Positions 54,979 to 63,277 of a stretch of 64,000 bases of DNA are shown here, piece by piece. Both the position numbers and the translations under genes were made by a program. The DNA is taken from positions 2,214,501 through 2,278,500 of the forward strand of contig NZ_CP152002.1 in assembly GCF_038595055.1 (NCBI RefSeq), read 5' to 3'. This DNA comes from Paenibacillus sp. FSL R7-0345. Its GTDB lineage: Bacteria > Bacillota > Bacilli > Paenibacillales > Paenibacillaceae. Each line of letters opens with the position of its first letter. Position 1 is the first letter of the stretch. The notes below the pieces were generated by a model. It was not told where the DNA came from. It saw only the letters and a list, made by a program, of their open reading frames with translations, and did not search any database.

Positions 54979-56577
54979 ATGGCAAACGGTCACAGCAAAG
55001 GGAAAATGGCTTTGGGTCTTTCGGCAGTTCTTGCTTCTTCAGTATTATTATCTGCGTGTTCACAGGATAACAGTACCAGTGCAAATGCAAGTGACGGCGG
55101 ATCACAACAGGCTGGAAGCTTGAAAATCGAAGTGTTTGACCGCGGCAACGCACCGGCAGGACTTACGGCATCGGATAACTTTTTGACCGACTATGTAAAA
55201 GAAAGCTTTGGCCGGCCAAACAACATCGACGTCGAATTTGTTCCTATTCCCCGCTCGGAGGAAGTAACCAAGCTTAATGTATTGATGGCGAGCGGCACAG
55301 ATGTCCCTGATATTGTGTTCACCTACGATTCCGGTACCTTCAATAAATATGCCGAGCAGGGCGGCCTGACGGATCTGTCTCCGCTGCTGGATGAATACGG
55401 GCCGAACCTGAAAGCCTTCCTTGGCGAAGATACGCTGAAATACGGCCAATTTGACGGCGTGCAATATAGTATCCCGGCTAAACGCTCAACCGTAGGGAAA
55501 TACGCCTCCTTTGTACGCCAGGATTGGCTGGATAAACTGGGGCTGCCGGTTCCAACGACAACAGAGGAGCTGTATGACACGTTGGTAGCCTTCAAAGAAC
55601 AGGACCCGGGTGAAACCGGAGGCAAGGTTATTCCGCTCGGAATGACGATTGCCCCGGGGCAATATGAGTCGCTGATCTGGTCCTTTATCCAGCCAGTCAC
55701 CGAGCAGGAGCGCTTTGAGCTGACCCAGACACTGAGCTCCAGAGATTATCCGATTCTGCTGCCCGGCTTCAAGGACGCAGTACAATATATGAACAAGCTG
55801 TATAACGAAGGGCTGATCAGCAAGGATTTTGCCCTGGATGAAAATAAAGAAACACTGACGCAGAATATCGGCTCCGGGCTCGTAGGTGCGTTCAGTGAGG
55901 ACAATGATAATATTTTTTATCCTGACGGCGCTTATGATTTGCTCCTGCAGAACCATCCGGATGCGGTCCTGACCGCAATTGATCCTTATACGAACAGTGA
56001 AGGCAAGCACGCCAAGCCGGTGTCTGCCCCGAACGGAATGTATATCATGGTTCCCAAGTCCAGCAAGCATGCGGTTGAAGCGATCAAATACTTAGACTGG
56101 ATGGCCTCCGGGGATCATCTGATGTACATTCAGAACGGGATTGAAGGTGAGCACTACACCCTGGAGGACGGAGTTCCGGTTGCCATTCCGAATTTGTCTG
56201 CCGAGTCCACGAACAAGCTGATGGGCGGCGGGGATATCGGGATTATCGCTAATGGCCGGATTTTCGAGAGCCAGGAGAAGAACAATGAGGCTTTTGTGAA
56301 GAGCTTCAAGCCTGAGTACCAGGATATCATTGCCAAGTCGCTTGATATTTCAAACACCGATGTCATCGAGCCTGTGTATACCAGCCGTCCAATTGAGGCC
56401 GAAAGTAAATACGGTACCACACTCAGCGAAAAGGCGAAGCAGCTGATTGTAAAATCGGCGATGGTATCCCCTGCGGATTTCGATGCAACCTATGAAAGTA
56501 TGCTGAAGGACTATATGGCAAGCGGCGGACAGGCGATCCTGGATGAACGCAAAGCAGCTTACAGCGGGCAGCAATAA
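54979..56577 (+). CDS. Carbohydrate ABC transporter binding lipoprotein (LipO/YtcQ type)
   Basis: 532 residues, long class of extracellular solute-binding proteins typical of LplB/LplC systems. Lipobox LLSAC with acylated Cys27, then a Ser/Asn/Ala-rich linker. The body contains LMASGTDVPDIVFTYDSGTF and EAIKYLDWMASGDHLMYIQNGIEGEHYTLEDG-like segments typical of this class. It probably binds an oligosaccharide (uronide or similar) for the two permeases downstream. ATG at 54979 follows AAGGTGAGGG. Substrate unknown. Confidence 0.92.
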   Translation: MANGHSKGKMALGLSAVLASSVLLSACSQDNSTSANASDGGSQQAGSLKIEVFDRGNAPAGLTASDNFLTDYVKESFGRPNNIDVEFVPIPRSEEVTKLNVLMASGTDVPDIVFTYDSGTFNKYAEQGGLTDLSPLLDEYGPNLKAFLGEDTLKYGQFDGVQYSIPAKRSTVGKYASFVRQDWLDKLGLPVPTTTEELYDTLVAFKEQDPGETGGKVIPLGMTIAPGQYESLIWSFIQPVTEQERFELTQTLSSRDYPILLPGFKDAVQYMNKLYNEGLISKDFALDENKETLTQNIGSGLVGAFSEDNDNIFYPDGAYDLLLQNHPDAVLTAIDPYTNSEGKHAKPVSAPNGMYIMVPKSSKHAVEAIKYLDWMASGDHLMYIQNGIEGEHYTLEDGVPVAIPNLSAESTNKLMGGGDIGIIANGRIFESQEKNNEAFVKSFKPEYQDIIAKSLDISNTDVIEPVYTSRPIEAESKYGTTLSEKAKQLIVKSAMVSPADFDATYESMLKDYMASGGQAILDERKAAYSGQQ

Positions 56578-56659
56578 CAGATCTTGATGAAGAGCGGTGC
56601 GGCTGGAGGCCGTGCTGCTCTCCTTACCATCAGAAGCAAGAGCAAAGGAGGAGCCGCCC

Positions 56660-57562
56660 ATGGGGTACGCGCGATATTTCCGCAGAAACTGGCAGATGTA
56701 CGCATTGCTGGTGCTGCCTATAACCTTTTTTATCATCTTTAAATACGGCCCTATGTACGGTGTGCAGATTGCTTTTAAGGATTTTAACTTTTTCAGGGGG
56801 ATCGGCGGCAGTGAATGGATCGGCCTGGACGGATTCCGCGAGGTTTTTGCCAATCATGATTTCTATTTAACGCTGCGCAATACGCTGATGCTGAATTTCC
56901 TCGATCTTATCGTATCGTTCCCTGCACCGCTGATCCTTGCCATTATGCTGTTCGAGCTTAAAGTAGCCTGGTTCAAAAAACTGTCGCAGACCATCCTTTA
57001 CATTCCGCATTTTATTTCCTGGGTAATCATCGGGGGGATTGTCTATCAGCTGTTCGGCACACAGTCCGGCATGATCAACAATCTGCTGGTGAGCCTCGGC
57101 TTCGACGCGGTTCCTTTCCTTTCTGATAAAAATTACTGGCTGATCACCTATCTCCTGACCGGGGTCTGGCAAAGTGCAGGCTGGGGGACGATCCTCTATC
57201 TGGCGGCGCTTACCGGCATCAATAAGGAATTGTTCGAGGCGGCTGAGGTGGACGGGGCAGGCAGGATGAAGCGTATTCTGCATATTACTATTCCTGGTAT
57301 CAAACCGACGATTGTTACACTGCTGATCATCAATTTGGGAAATATGATCTCCATCGGCTTTGAACGTCCTTTTGTGATAGGTAACCTGGCTGTCAGGGAA
57401 TACTCGGATGTGCTGAGCACCTTCGTGTACCGGATTGGTCTGGAATCGGGGCAATATACGCTGGCTACGGTAGTCGGGCTGTTCCAGGCGGTGGTCGGGC
57501 TCATCTTCCTGCTGGCAGCCAATTATATCTCGAAAAAGCTGACAGACGAGAGCATCCTTTAA
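56660..57562 (+). CDS. ABC transporter permease, LplB type
   Basis: 300 residues, six predicted helices. The N-terminal YARYFRRNWQMYALLVLPITFF and FKYGPMYGVQIAFKDF segments are typical of LplB permeases; the EAA loop is ELFEAAEVDGAGRMKRILHITIPG. ATG at 56660 follows AAAGGAGG; the frame back to 56597 has no ribosome site. It forms the importer channel with the next gene. No ATPase gene in this locus; a shared MsmX-type ATPase is expected. Confidence 0.93.
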   Translation: MGYARYFRRNWQMYALLVLPITFFIIFKYGPMYGVQIAFKDFNFFRGIGGSEWIGLDGFREVFANHDFYLTLRNTLMLNFLDLIVSFPAPLILAIMLFELKVAWFKKLSQTILYIPHFISWVIIGGIVYQLFGTQSGMINNLLVSLGFDAVPFLSDKNYWLITYLLTGVWQSAGWGTILYLAALTGINKELFEAAEVDGAGRMKRILHITIPGIKPTIVTLLIINLGNMISIGFERPFVIGNLAVREYSDVLSTFVYRIGLESGQYTLATVVGLFQAVVGLIFLLAANYISKKLTDESIL

Positions 57563-57589
57563 ACAACCTTTTGACAGGGAGTGTACCTT

Positions 57590-58510
57590 ATGAGTGAAAG
57601 AGCAGTTAACATAATGAGTGAAAGAGCGACTACCACTATGAGAAAAAAAGCGACTAACAATGCATTTGATACGGTCGTTATCGTCTGTCTGCTCCTTGCG
57701 GTGCTGGCATGTCTGATTCCGTTTATTCATATTCTGGCTGTCTCCTTCAGCGGGACCGTACCGATTTCTTCAGGAAAGGTAACCTTATTCCCGCTGGACT
57801 TCAACATTGAGGCCTATAAAAAAGTGTTCAGTGATGCTGCGATGATCCGTTCGCTCGGCTTCACAATCTTTCTGACCGTGCTCTTTACGGTGCTCTGCAT
57901 GATGATGACGGTCGCCGCCGGCTACGCGCTATCCAAGAAGGACCTGAAGGGCCGTAAAATCTTTATGTTCATCATTGTAGTAACGATGTTCTTCAGCGGC
58001 GGAATTATTCCTGAATATATTCTTACACGCGAGCTGCATCTGCTGAATACGATCTGGGCGCTTGTTCTTCCAGGGCTGATCAGCCCGTTCTACATGATCA
58101 TTCTGATCTCTTTTCTCGCCGGTATTCCTGATGCGCTTAAAGAGTCGGCTGAGATTGACGGCAGCAGCCAGTTCGGCACACTGCTCCGGATTATCCTGCC
58201 GCTGTCCATGCCGGTGCTTGCTACATTAAGCCTGTTCTATGCAGTCGGCCGGTGGAACGGATTTCAGGATACGCTGATGTATATCACCAAGCCGGAGCTG
58301 TACCCGCTGCAGCTTAAGCTGTACCAGATGATCCAGAACAGCCAGGTGTCGGATCTGATGCGGATGGAGGGCAACGCCATCAGTACAGTAGTGCCGGAAA
58401 GCCTCAAGGCTGCAACGGTAATGTTCGCGACCGTGCCGATTCTGCTGGTGTATCCTTGGCTGCAGAGATATTTTGTGTCTGGTGTAATGACCGGGGCTGT
58501 TAAGGGATAG
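57590..58510 (+). CDS. ABC transporter permease, LplC/YtcP type
   Basis: 306 residues, six predicted helices, EAA loop GIPDALKESAEIDGSSQFGTLLRIILPLS, and a VKG C-terminus common in this family. The start lies in a duplicated 14-bp context: ATGAGTGAAAGAGC at 57590 and again at 57614, both in frame; CAGGGA is 9 bases before the first, which is chosen. The GTG at 57581 is too close to that site. It follows the LplB-type gene by about 27 bp. Confidence 0.92.
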   Translation: MSERAVNIMSERATTTMRKKATNNAFDTVVIVCLLLAVLACLIPFIHILAVSFSGTVPISSGKVTLFPLDFNIEAYKKVFSDAAMIRSLGFTIFLTVLFTVLCMMMTVAAGYALSKKDLKGRKIFMFIIVVTMFFSGGIIPEYILTRELHLLNTIWALVLPGLISPFYMIILISFLAGIPDALKESAEIDGSSQFGTLLRIILPLSMPVLATLSLFYAVGRWNGFQDTLMYITKPELYPLQLKLYQMIQNSQVSDLMRMEGNAISTVVPESLKAATVMFATVPILLVYPWLQRYFVSGVMTGAVKG

Positions 58511-58570
58511 GCGGTATCAGGAATTTGGTGCAATTTAAAGGAGTCTAAAGAAGGCTGAAGTAGACTAAAG

Positions 58571-58630
58571 CAGACCAGATCAGACCAGACCAGACCAGAC
58601 CAGACCAGACCAGACCAGACCAGACCAGAC
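58571..58630. repeat. Pentanucleotide repeat, twelve CAGAC units
   Basis: Twelve consecutive 5-bp units, all CAGAC but one CAGAT, in the 173-bp gap between the permease and the next enzyme gene, about 53 bp before its start. Not in a coding frame. Confidence 0.95.
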
Positions 58631-58683
58631 CAAAGCATACCAAGGTAATAGGTTCTTCTGCTAACAATGGAGGGGAGTAGTAA

Positions 58684-60417
58684 ATGTTCAATAAAATAAC
58701 GGCTATAAATGACAAGTGGACTCAGGAATCACTGGCGATGCAGATTGCTGACCAGGATAGCCGCTACTTCGGAGGGGTGCGTGATCCGCTAAGCGGCGTA
58801 GCCTGGCCGAATCATACCGGCACTGCCCAGTATATTGCAGCATGGGCTGCTGCACTTTGTAATCCGCAGTCGCAATATTACCGCAATCCGGGGCTGCTTC
58901 AGCAGCTGCAGCAGGCAGTGGATTTCATGCTGCGGTTGCAGCATGAGGACGGCACCATATCGCCCGGCTGGACCAACTATCATTCACCGCCGGATACGGC
59001 CTTTGTGGTAGTGGGACTAGCCAATATTTATACACTGCTGGAGCGGGAGGCGTGGGAGCCGGCCGGCACGGTTCAGAGTAAGATCGGTATGTTTCTGCAG
59101 CGGACCGTTCCGGCGATGCTGACCGGCGGAGTACATACGCCCAATCACCGCTGGGTGCTGACAGCAGCGCTCGGCTCCCTTTACCGGATTTTCGGGCAGG
59201 AGGAGCTGGAGCGGAGAGCGGAAGAGTGGCTGCGGGAGGGGATGGATATCACCCCGGATGGAGAATGGACCGAGCGGAGTAATGGCATCTACAACACTGT
59301 TAGTGATATTATGCTCTATTACGCAGCTCAGGATTTGAACCGGCCTGAATTGCTTGAGCCGGTCCGCCAGAATCTGCGGATGATGAAATACCTCGTCCAC
59401 CCCGACGGGGAGGTGGTGACTGATTATTCCGGACGCCAGGATTTCGGCAGTGTCTTCTCGCTGGCCGACTACTATCTGTGTTATAAGCTGATGGCTGAGC
59501 TTGACGGTGACGCTGAGTTCGCTGCCCTGGCCGAGCTGGCCGGCCGCTCGGTGAATCATCCGGGCTCGCTGCCGAATCAGATCATGCTTGGCTTTCTGCT
59601 GTACCCGCAGCTGCAAACATCCGCGGTGCAGCCGGGAGAGCTGCCTGAACGGTATCGCAAGGTGATCAACGGCGGATTCAACCGCCGGGAGCTGCTGGAC
59701 CGGATCGGACAGGGCGGCTACGGCGGTCCTGTGCGACACAGCAAGCAGCATACCGAATTCGGCGCTCCGGTTGCCCGGGTCCGCAGCGGCTCTACCAGCG
59801 TTAGTGTGATGACCGAAGCATCCTCGCTGTTCTCGCTGAGGCACGGCAAAGCCCGGCTGCTCGGTGTTCAGCTGGCTTCCAGCTTCGAGCCGGGGCTGAT
59901 TATGATGGATTCTCTGGAGGAGAACGAAGCAGGATTCCTGCTGGAATCCACAGGTGAAAAGGGCTACTACGGCACGATTTCCTCAGACAAGTTGCCGCCG
60001 CTTTCAGGGCTGTCCGCCAGTCCATGGTATCTGCTTCCGCATGGCGAAAGGCCGCTTACCCATTCCCAGGCCAGTGAAGTCTCTGTCCTGGTGAGCGAGC
60101 ACAGCCAAGGCTGGGATCTGCGTTTCACTGCGCCGTCACCGGCGGATGTGCTGACCCAGATCATCCTGCTCTTAGGCAGTGAAGGGACGCTTGCGGGAGA
60201 GGGGCTTGCGCCGGTCCCGGGAATGAAGGATGCCTCCTTTTGGAAATCCGGCACACTTCGCTACAGCTCCGGCGGGGACTGGATGGAGCTCACGTTTGGC
60301 AGCCACGAGCATCATTTGGCCGAAATCCGGGGCATGAGCTACCCGGACGGCTGCCAGAAGGTTGTTGTAACACTTATAACGCCGCTGGATTATACGCTGC
60401 GCATCAGTCTCTCCTGA
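58684..60417 (+). CDS. Predicted carbohydrate-active enzyme with helical toroid and beta domain (specificity unknown)
   Basis: 577 residues, no signal peptide. The first 330 residues look all-helical with repeated aromatic/Trp-rich segments (AQYIAAWAAALCNP, GGVHTPNHRWVLTAALGSL, SNGIYNTVSDIMLYYAA), like an (alpha/alpha) toroid of heparinase or unsaturated glycuronyl enzymes; the last 230 residues are beta-rich. NHRW and the NGIYN/D-containing segment are candidate active-site regions. It lies last in the importer locus, so it probably acts in the cytosol on the imported oligosaccharide as a lyase or hydrolase (inference). AATGGAGGGGAG precedes the ATG. I cannot name the family with certainty. 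Confidence 0.75.
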   Translation: MFNKITAINDKWTQESLAMQIADQDSRYFGGVRDPLSGVAWPNHTGTAQYIAAWAAALCNPQSQYYRNPGLLQQLQQAVDFMLRLQHEDGTISPGWTNYHSPPDTAFVVVGLANIYTLLEREAWEPAGTVQSKIGMFLQRTVPAMLTGGVHTPNHRWVLTAALGSLYRIFGQEELERRAEEWLREGMDITPDGEWTERSNGIYNTVSDIMLYYAAQDLNRPELLEPVRQNLRMMKYLVHPDGEVVTDYSGRQDFGSVFSLADYYLCYKLMAELDGDAEFAALAELAGRSVNHPGSLPNQIMLGFLLYPQLQTSAVQPGELPERYRKVINGGFNRRELLDRIGQGGYGGPVRHSKQHTEFGAPVARVRSGSTSVSVMTEASSLFSLRHGKARLLGVQLASSFEPGLIMMDSLEENEAGFLLESTGEKGYYGTISSDKLPPLSGLSASPWYLLPHGERPLTHSQASEVSVLVSEHSQGWDLRFTAPSPADVLTQIILLLGSEGTLAGEGLAPVPGMKDASFWKSGTLRYSSGGDWMELTFGSHEHHLAEIRGMSYPDGCQKVVVTLITPLDYTLRISLS

Positions 60418-60462
60418 CGGAGGGGCTGTTTGGTTTATTATGGGGAGGGGGGGCGACGACTG

Positions 60463-60790
60463 TCAATCACAACCAGTAGCCTGTGATCTGCCGATAATCA
60501 ACCAAACGCCGTCCCTCACTCCGACGACTATCAATTACAACCAGCAACCTGCGATCTGCCGCCAACCAACCCAAGCGTCGCTCCGCGCTCTGTCCCGCAT
60601 CCCGCCGACAGCCAATTACGACCAGCAATCTGCAGATAGCCAACCCCAACGCGTCCCGCGCTCCGCGAACTGTCAACCATATTCAGCAACCTGTGATCTG
60701 CCGATAACCAACCCAAGCACTGTCCTGCAGCCCGCCAACTATAATCACAAACGCCGCCAGCACCCTGCCGACAACCAGCCGCAAACCGTT
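60463..60790. repeat. Degenerate tandem repeats of about 60-80 bp
   Basis: About five imperfect units sharing CAATTACAACCAGCAACCTG, then CGATCTGCCG and CAACCAACCCAAGCG, then a C-rich CCGC stretch. Spacing varies, so the array is decaying. The starts lie near 60466, 60533, 60614, 60675 and 60741. Confidence 0.75.
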
Positions 60791-60830
60791 TTTGCTAATT
60801 GCCAAATTCCAAACACTACCTATTAACTTT

Positions 60831-61016
60831 TAACGGACCAGAGCGACCTTATTTCGTCTATAGGAGACACTCAGCCAGGCTAACGGACCGTAGCGCCGTT
60901 ATTTGGTCTATAATAGCTCGGTGGAGGGGAATTGTATGCAAATAAAGCCCCTGGGGTCCGTTAGCACCTCGAAAACCGGGTTTCGGCCGAAATAAGGTCA
61001 TCTGAGTCCGTTACAG
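60831..61016. repeat. TAACGGAC repeat family: one direct pair and an inverted partner
   Basis: TAACGGACCAGAGCGACCTT and the following TATTTCGTCTATA (60831-60863) recur at 60881-60913 as TAACGGACCGTAGCGCCGTT plus ATTTGGTCTATA, 50 bp later. GGTCCGTTAG near 60955 and GAGTCCGTTA near 61005 are in reverse orientation, the latter after AAATAAGGTC. Confidence 0.7.
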
Positions 61017-61079
61017 AAAATTTGCCGGGTTTCTGTCAGGAGGAGAAGCAGCATTTGGCAGGGGAAAGCTACACTTCAA

Positions 61080-61290
61080 AGCGTGCTCGCAGCAAACTAA
61101 GTGGGAAATCGTCAACTATTTCTTCGTCAAACAACGTTATTTCAATATTAGTAGGAAAAAGGACACTTAATTCCGCCGGATTCGCACCAAAGAGGAGTTT
61201 TCGTCTGAAATAGGTGTCATTTTTCCAACTAGTGGCGGCAATCCGCGGAAAAGTGTGGAATTAAGTGCCGAAAATCCAACTAAATTAGAA
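61080..61290. repeat. Interspersed intergenic repeat, copy 3 (TTTTTCCA family)
   Basis: Contains ACTAAGTGGGAAA, AATATTAGTAGGAAAAAGG, TAGGTGTCATTTTTCCAACTAG and GTGGAATTAAGTGCCGAAAATCCAACTAAA, the same alternating sense and reverse modules seen at 2315-2450 and 34885-35060, with more divergence. Confidence 0.5.
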
Positions 61291-61311
61291 ATAAGCTGCT
61301 GATACAGAGAA

Positions 61312-61460
61312 CCGGGCAGCTGATCAGCTCAGCAGTCGAGAAGCCGAGTAGCGTGGCAGCGAGTAGCCCGGCAGCCAGCAGCCGAATAGCACATCAGCAC
61401 TAAGCACAGTAGCCATGCAGCACATGCACACTGCACTACAGCACAGCAGCCACACACCGC
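61312..61460. repeat. Low-complexity GCAGC/AGCAC tract
   Basis: Irregular runs of CAGC, AGCAG, AGCAC and CACAC repeats. No reading frame of interest. Confidence 0.6.
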
Positions 61461-61472
61461 GCACGCATGTGA

Positions 61473-61509
61473 ATGAAAAAGAAACCACCCTGTGCATTGT
61501 ACAGGGTGG
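61473..61509 (-). terminator. Terminator of the YheC/YheD-GNAT operon
   Basis: On the minus strand CCACCCTGT and ACAGGGTGG pair around 7 bases and are followed by TTTCTTTTTC. Confidence 0.88.
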
Positions 61510-61527
61510 CAATCCATCCGCCGGCGG

Positions 61528-62655
61528 CTATTCCTCCGCCTTAGCCGGCGCCGGCGCGTTTTTGTTCTTGTGTACCCACAGCGCGTACTCCAGCGGGCGA
61601 ATCAGCGCTGTGCGGTAGGTGGCGTTGTCGCCGGTGCGGGCGAATACCTCGCGGGCCGGCTTGGGGTTGACCTCCAGCACGAAGATCCGGCCCTGGCGGT
61701 CGATCGCAAGGTCCAGCGCCAGCTCGCATAACGAGCTGAAGCTCTCCTCCAGGAAGGCGGCGGCTTCCAGGCCGAGCTTCTCGGCCGACTTCATCGCCTT
61801 GTCGGCCTTCTCCGTGCTGCCGAGCCACTCCTTCAGCAGCACCTCTGCACGGACGGCATGGCCGCCGCCGTGCAGGTTCGAGGTGACGCTGCGGGCGGCG
61901 CCGACGCGGCCGGCGATGCCGGTCAGCTCCCATATGCCCTGCCCGTTCTTTTGCACCAGCATGCGGTAGTCATGGAAGCGCCCGCCCGGCAGGCGCAGCG
62001 GGATACCCTGCTGGACGAGGAAACGCCCGCCGGCGCACCATTGGCGGACAATGGACTCCAGCTTCGACAGCGTCACCTTGCGCGGCGAGATGATCTGCCG
62101 GTTCTGGCGGCGGCCCTGAATATCGTAGAGACTCTGCCCCTCTTTGAGCCGTTCGATCCGCAAAATGCCGCGTCCGCCCGTACCGTTAATCGGCTTCACA
62201 TAGACGACCGGGCTCGTTTTAAGCATCCGCAGCAGGTCGGACGAAGACTGGTAGAGCAGCGTCTCGGGCATATGCTGGCGGAAGCGGGTCCTTTGTGAAA
62301 AGGTCTGGTGGATCGTCCATTTGTTGCGCAGCGGACGGTTCAGAAAGGTCAGATGGTTATAGCGTGTACGGAAGCGCAGCAGCTGCTCGAAGCGGGAGCT
62401 GCGCTGAATCCGGCAGCGGTCATAGATCATATTGGGGAAAGGCCGCCATTTGCGCGACCATTTGCCGCTCGCCGGGTCATAGATCATGGCATGGATCAGC
62501 TCTTTACCGGCATTGACATCCATGGGAGTAAACACAAAGACATCCAGGCCGAGCTTGCGGCCTTCAATAATCATTCTCCGGTAGATGCTTCTTTCTTCAA
62601 GCTGCTTGGCGTCGTTCAAATAAAGCGTCAGGATGCCTAAGACGGGTTCTGGCAC
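61528..62655 (-). CDS. YheC/YheD-family ATP-grasp protein
   Basis: 375 residues. YheC/YheD proteins are sporulation-linked, spore-associated ATP-grasp family members of unknown reaction. N-terminal domain (LGILTLYLNDAKQLEERS, about 1-120), then the ATP-grasp fold: VYVKPINGTGGRGILRI as the lysine/Gly-rich ATP loop, FHDYRMLVQKN and EVNPKPAREVF with the metal-binding Glu and Asn. The C-terminus is Ala/Pro/Lys-rich. The start ATG overlaps the end of the GNAT-like gene by 19 bp, so the two are in one operon. Confidence 0.88.
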   Translation of the reverse strand: MPEPVLGILTLYLNDAKQLEERSIYRRMIIEGRKLGLDVFVFTPMDVNAGKELIHAMIYDPASGKWSRKWRPFPNMIYDRCRIQRSSRFEQLLRFRTRYNHLTFLNRPLRNKWTIHQTFSQRTRFRQHMPETLLYQSSSDLLRMLKTSPVVYVKPINGTGGRGILRIERLKEGQSLYDIQGRRQNRQIISPRKVTLSKLESIVRQWCAGGRFLVQQGIPLRLPGGRFHDYRMLVQKNGQGIWELTGIAGRVGAARSVTSNLHGGGHAVRAEVLLKEWLGSTEKADKAMKSAEKLGLEAAAFLEESFSSLCELALDLAIDRQGRIFVLEVNPKPAREVFARTGDNATYRTALIRPLEYALWVHKNKNAPAPAKAEE

Positions 62656-63152
62656 AAAGGTTCACCTTCTTGTGGGAGAATAGCCGTGCTGCGGTCCGGC
62701 CGGAACCGGAGCAGCAGCGTGGGCTTGCCTGTCGGTCCGTTAGTCAGGTCTACAGCGGCAAGCCCGCTGTTGAAGCACATCTTGAGGCTGGCCGGATTGT
62801 CACAGGCCACCTGGCATTCCAGGCGGCCCAGACGCTGCAGCTGTGCTGACAGCAGCGCCGTACCGGTATGGCGGCCCCTGTATAAGGGATGGACGGCGAC
62901 CAGGCAGGCCTCCTTGCCGTAGCCGGAGACAAAGCTGACCCCTGCCAGCTGCCGGCCGTATTGCCCGCGGACCGTAGCGACGAGCAGGGAGACGCCGGGC
63001 ACCGCCAGCTGCTCCGGGGACAGCCGGGCCAGCTGGCGGCAGCCGCGCAGCGTCAGGCGCTGCTCTCCGTACTCCCGCAGGAAATCCAGCAGTCCGGCAA
63101 TCCTTGCCTGCCAGCGGTCAGGCTGGCTGTCATAAATAGAAGAGATCTGCAT
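62637..63152 (-). CDS. GNAT-like acetyltransferase
   Basis: About 171 residues. A GNAT fold is suggested by VSFVSGYGKEACLVAVHPLYRG then RHTGTALLSAQLQRL (acetyl-CoA loop, RxxGxG/A type) and ECQVACDNPASLKMCFNSG, the usual Asn/His-helix near the C-terminus. Substrate unknown. ATG at 63152 is chosen because AAGGA is 10 bases upstream; the GTG at 63161 lies almost on that site. It is sandwiched between two YheC/YheD genes, with a 19-bp overlap with the downstream one. Confidence 0.82.
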   Translation of the reverse strand: MQISSIYDSQPDRWQARIAGLLDFLREYGEQRLTLRGCRQLARLSPEQLAVPGVSLLVATVRGQYGRQLAGVSFVSGYGKEACLVAVHPLYRGRHTGTALLSAQLQRLGRLECQVACDNPASLKMCFNSGLAAVDLTNGPTGKPTLLLRFRPDRSTAILPQEGEPLCQNPS

Positions 63153-63234
63153 GGGCTTCACTTCCTTGGAAGGATTCTATTTAAAAGATAAGAAAGGATA
63201 TGTTTCACGCTATGCTTTATCCTTATCTTTCTCG

Positions 63235-63277
63235 CAGAAACGGATACCGTCCTGTTTAGGGCGGCGTAGCCGTTTCT
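63235..63277 (-). terminator. Stem-loop at the end of the last gene, possible terminator
   Basis: AGAAACGG (63236-63243) and CCGTTTCT (63270-63277) pair, overlapping the stop of the ATP-grasp gene. There is no T run, so it may be a repeated structure and not a terminator; it resembles 46110-46164. Confidence 0.4.

Larger units (their letters stand above)
60418..61527. other. 1.1-kb gene-free, repeat-rich region
   Basis: No credible gene. It is a chain of repeat families: degenerate tandem repeats (60463-60790), TAACGGAC repeats (60831-61016), copy 3 of the TTTTTCCA family (61080-61290), a GCAGC/AGCAC low-complexity tract (61312-61460) and the terminator of the next minus-strand gene (61473-61509). 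Frames at 60440, 61022 and 61415 lack ribosome sites. Confidence 0.7.

Noticed and set aside
60440..60826. 128-codon frame in the tandem-repeat region
   Set aside because: Reads through degenerate repeats, has no ribosome site and has Gln/Asn/Pro-biased content expected from the repeats.
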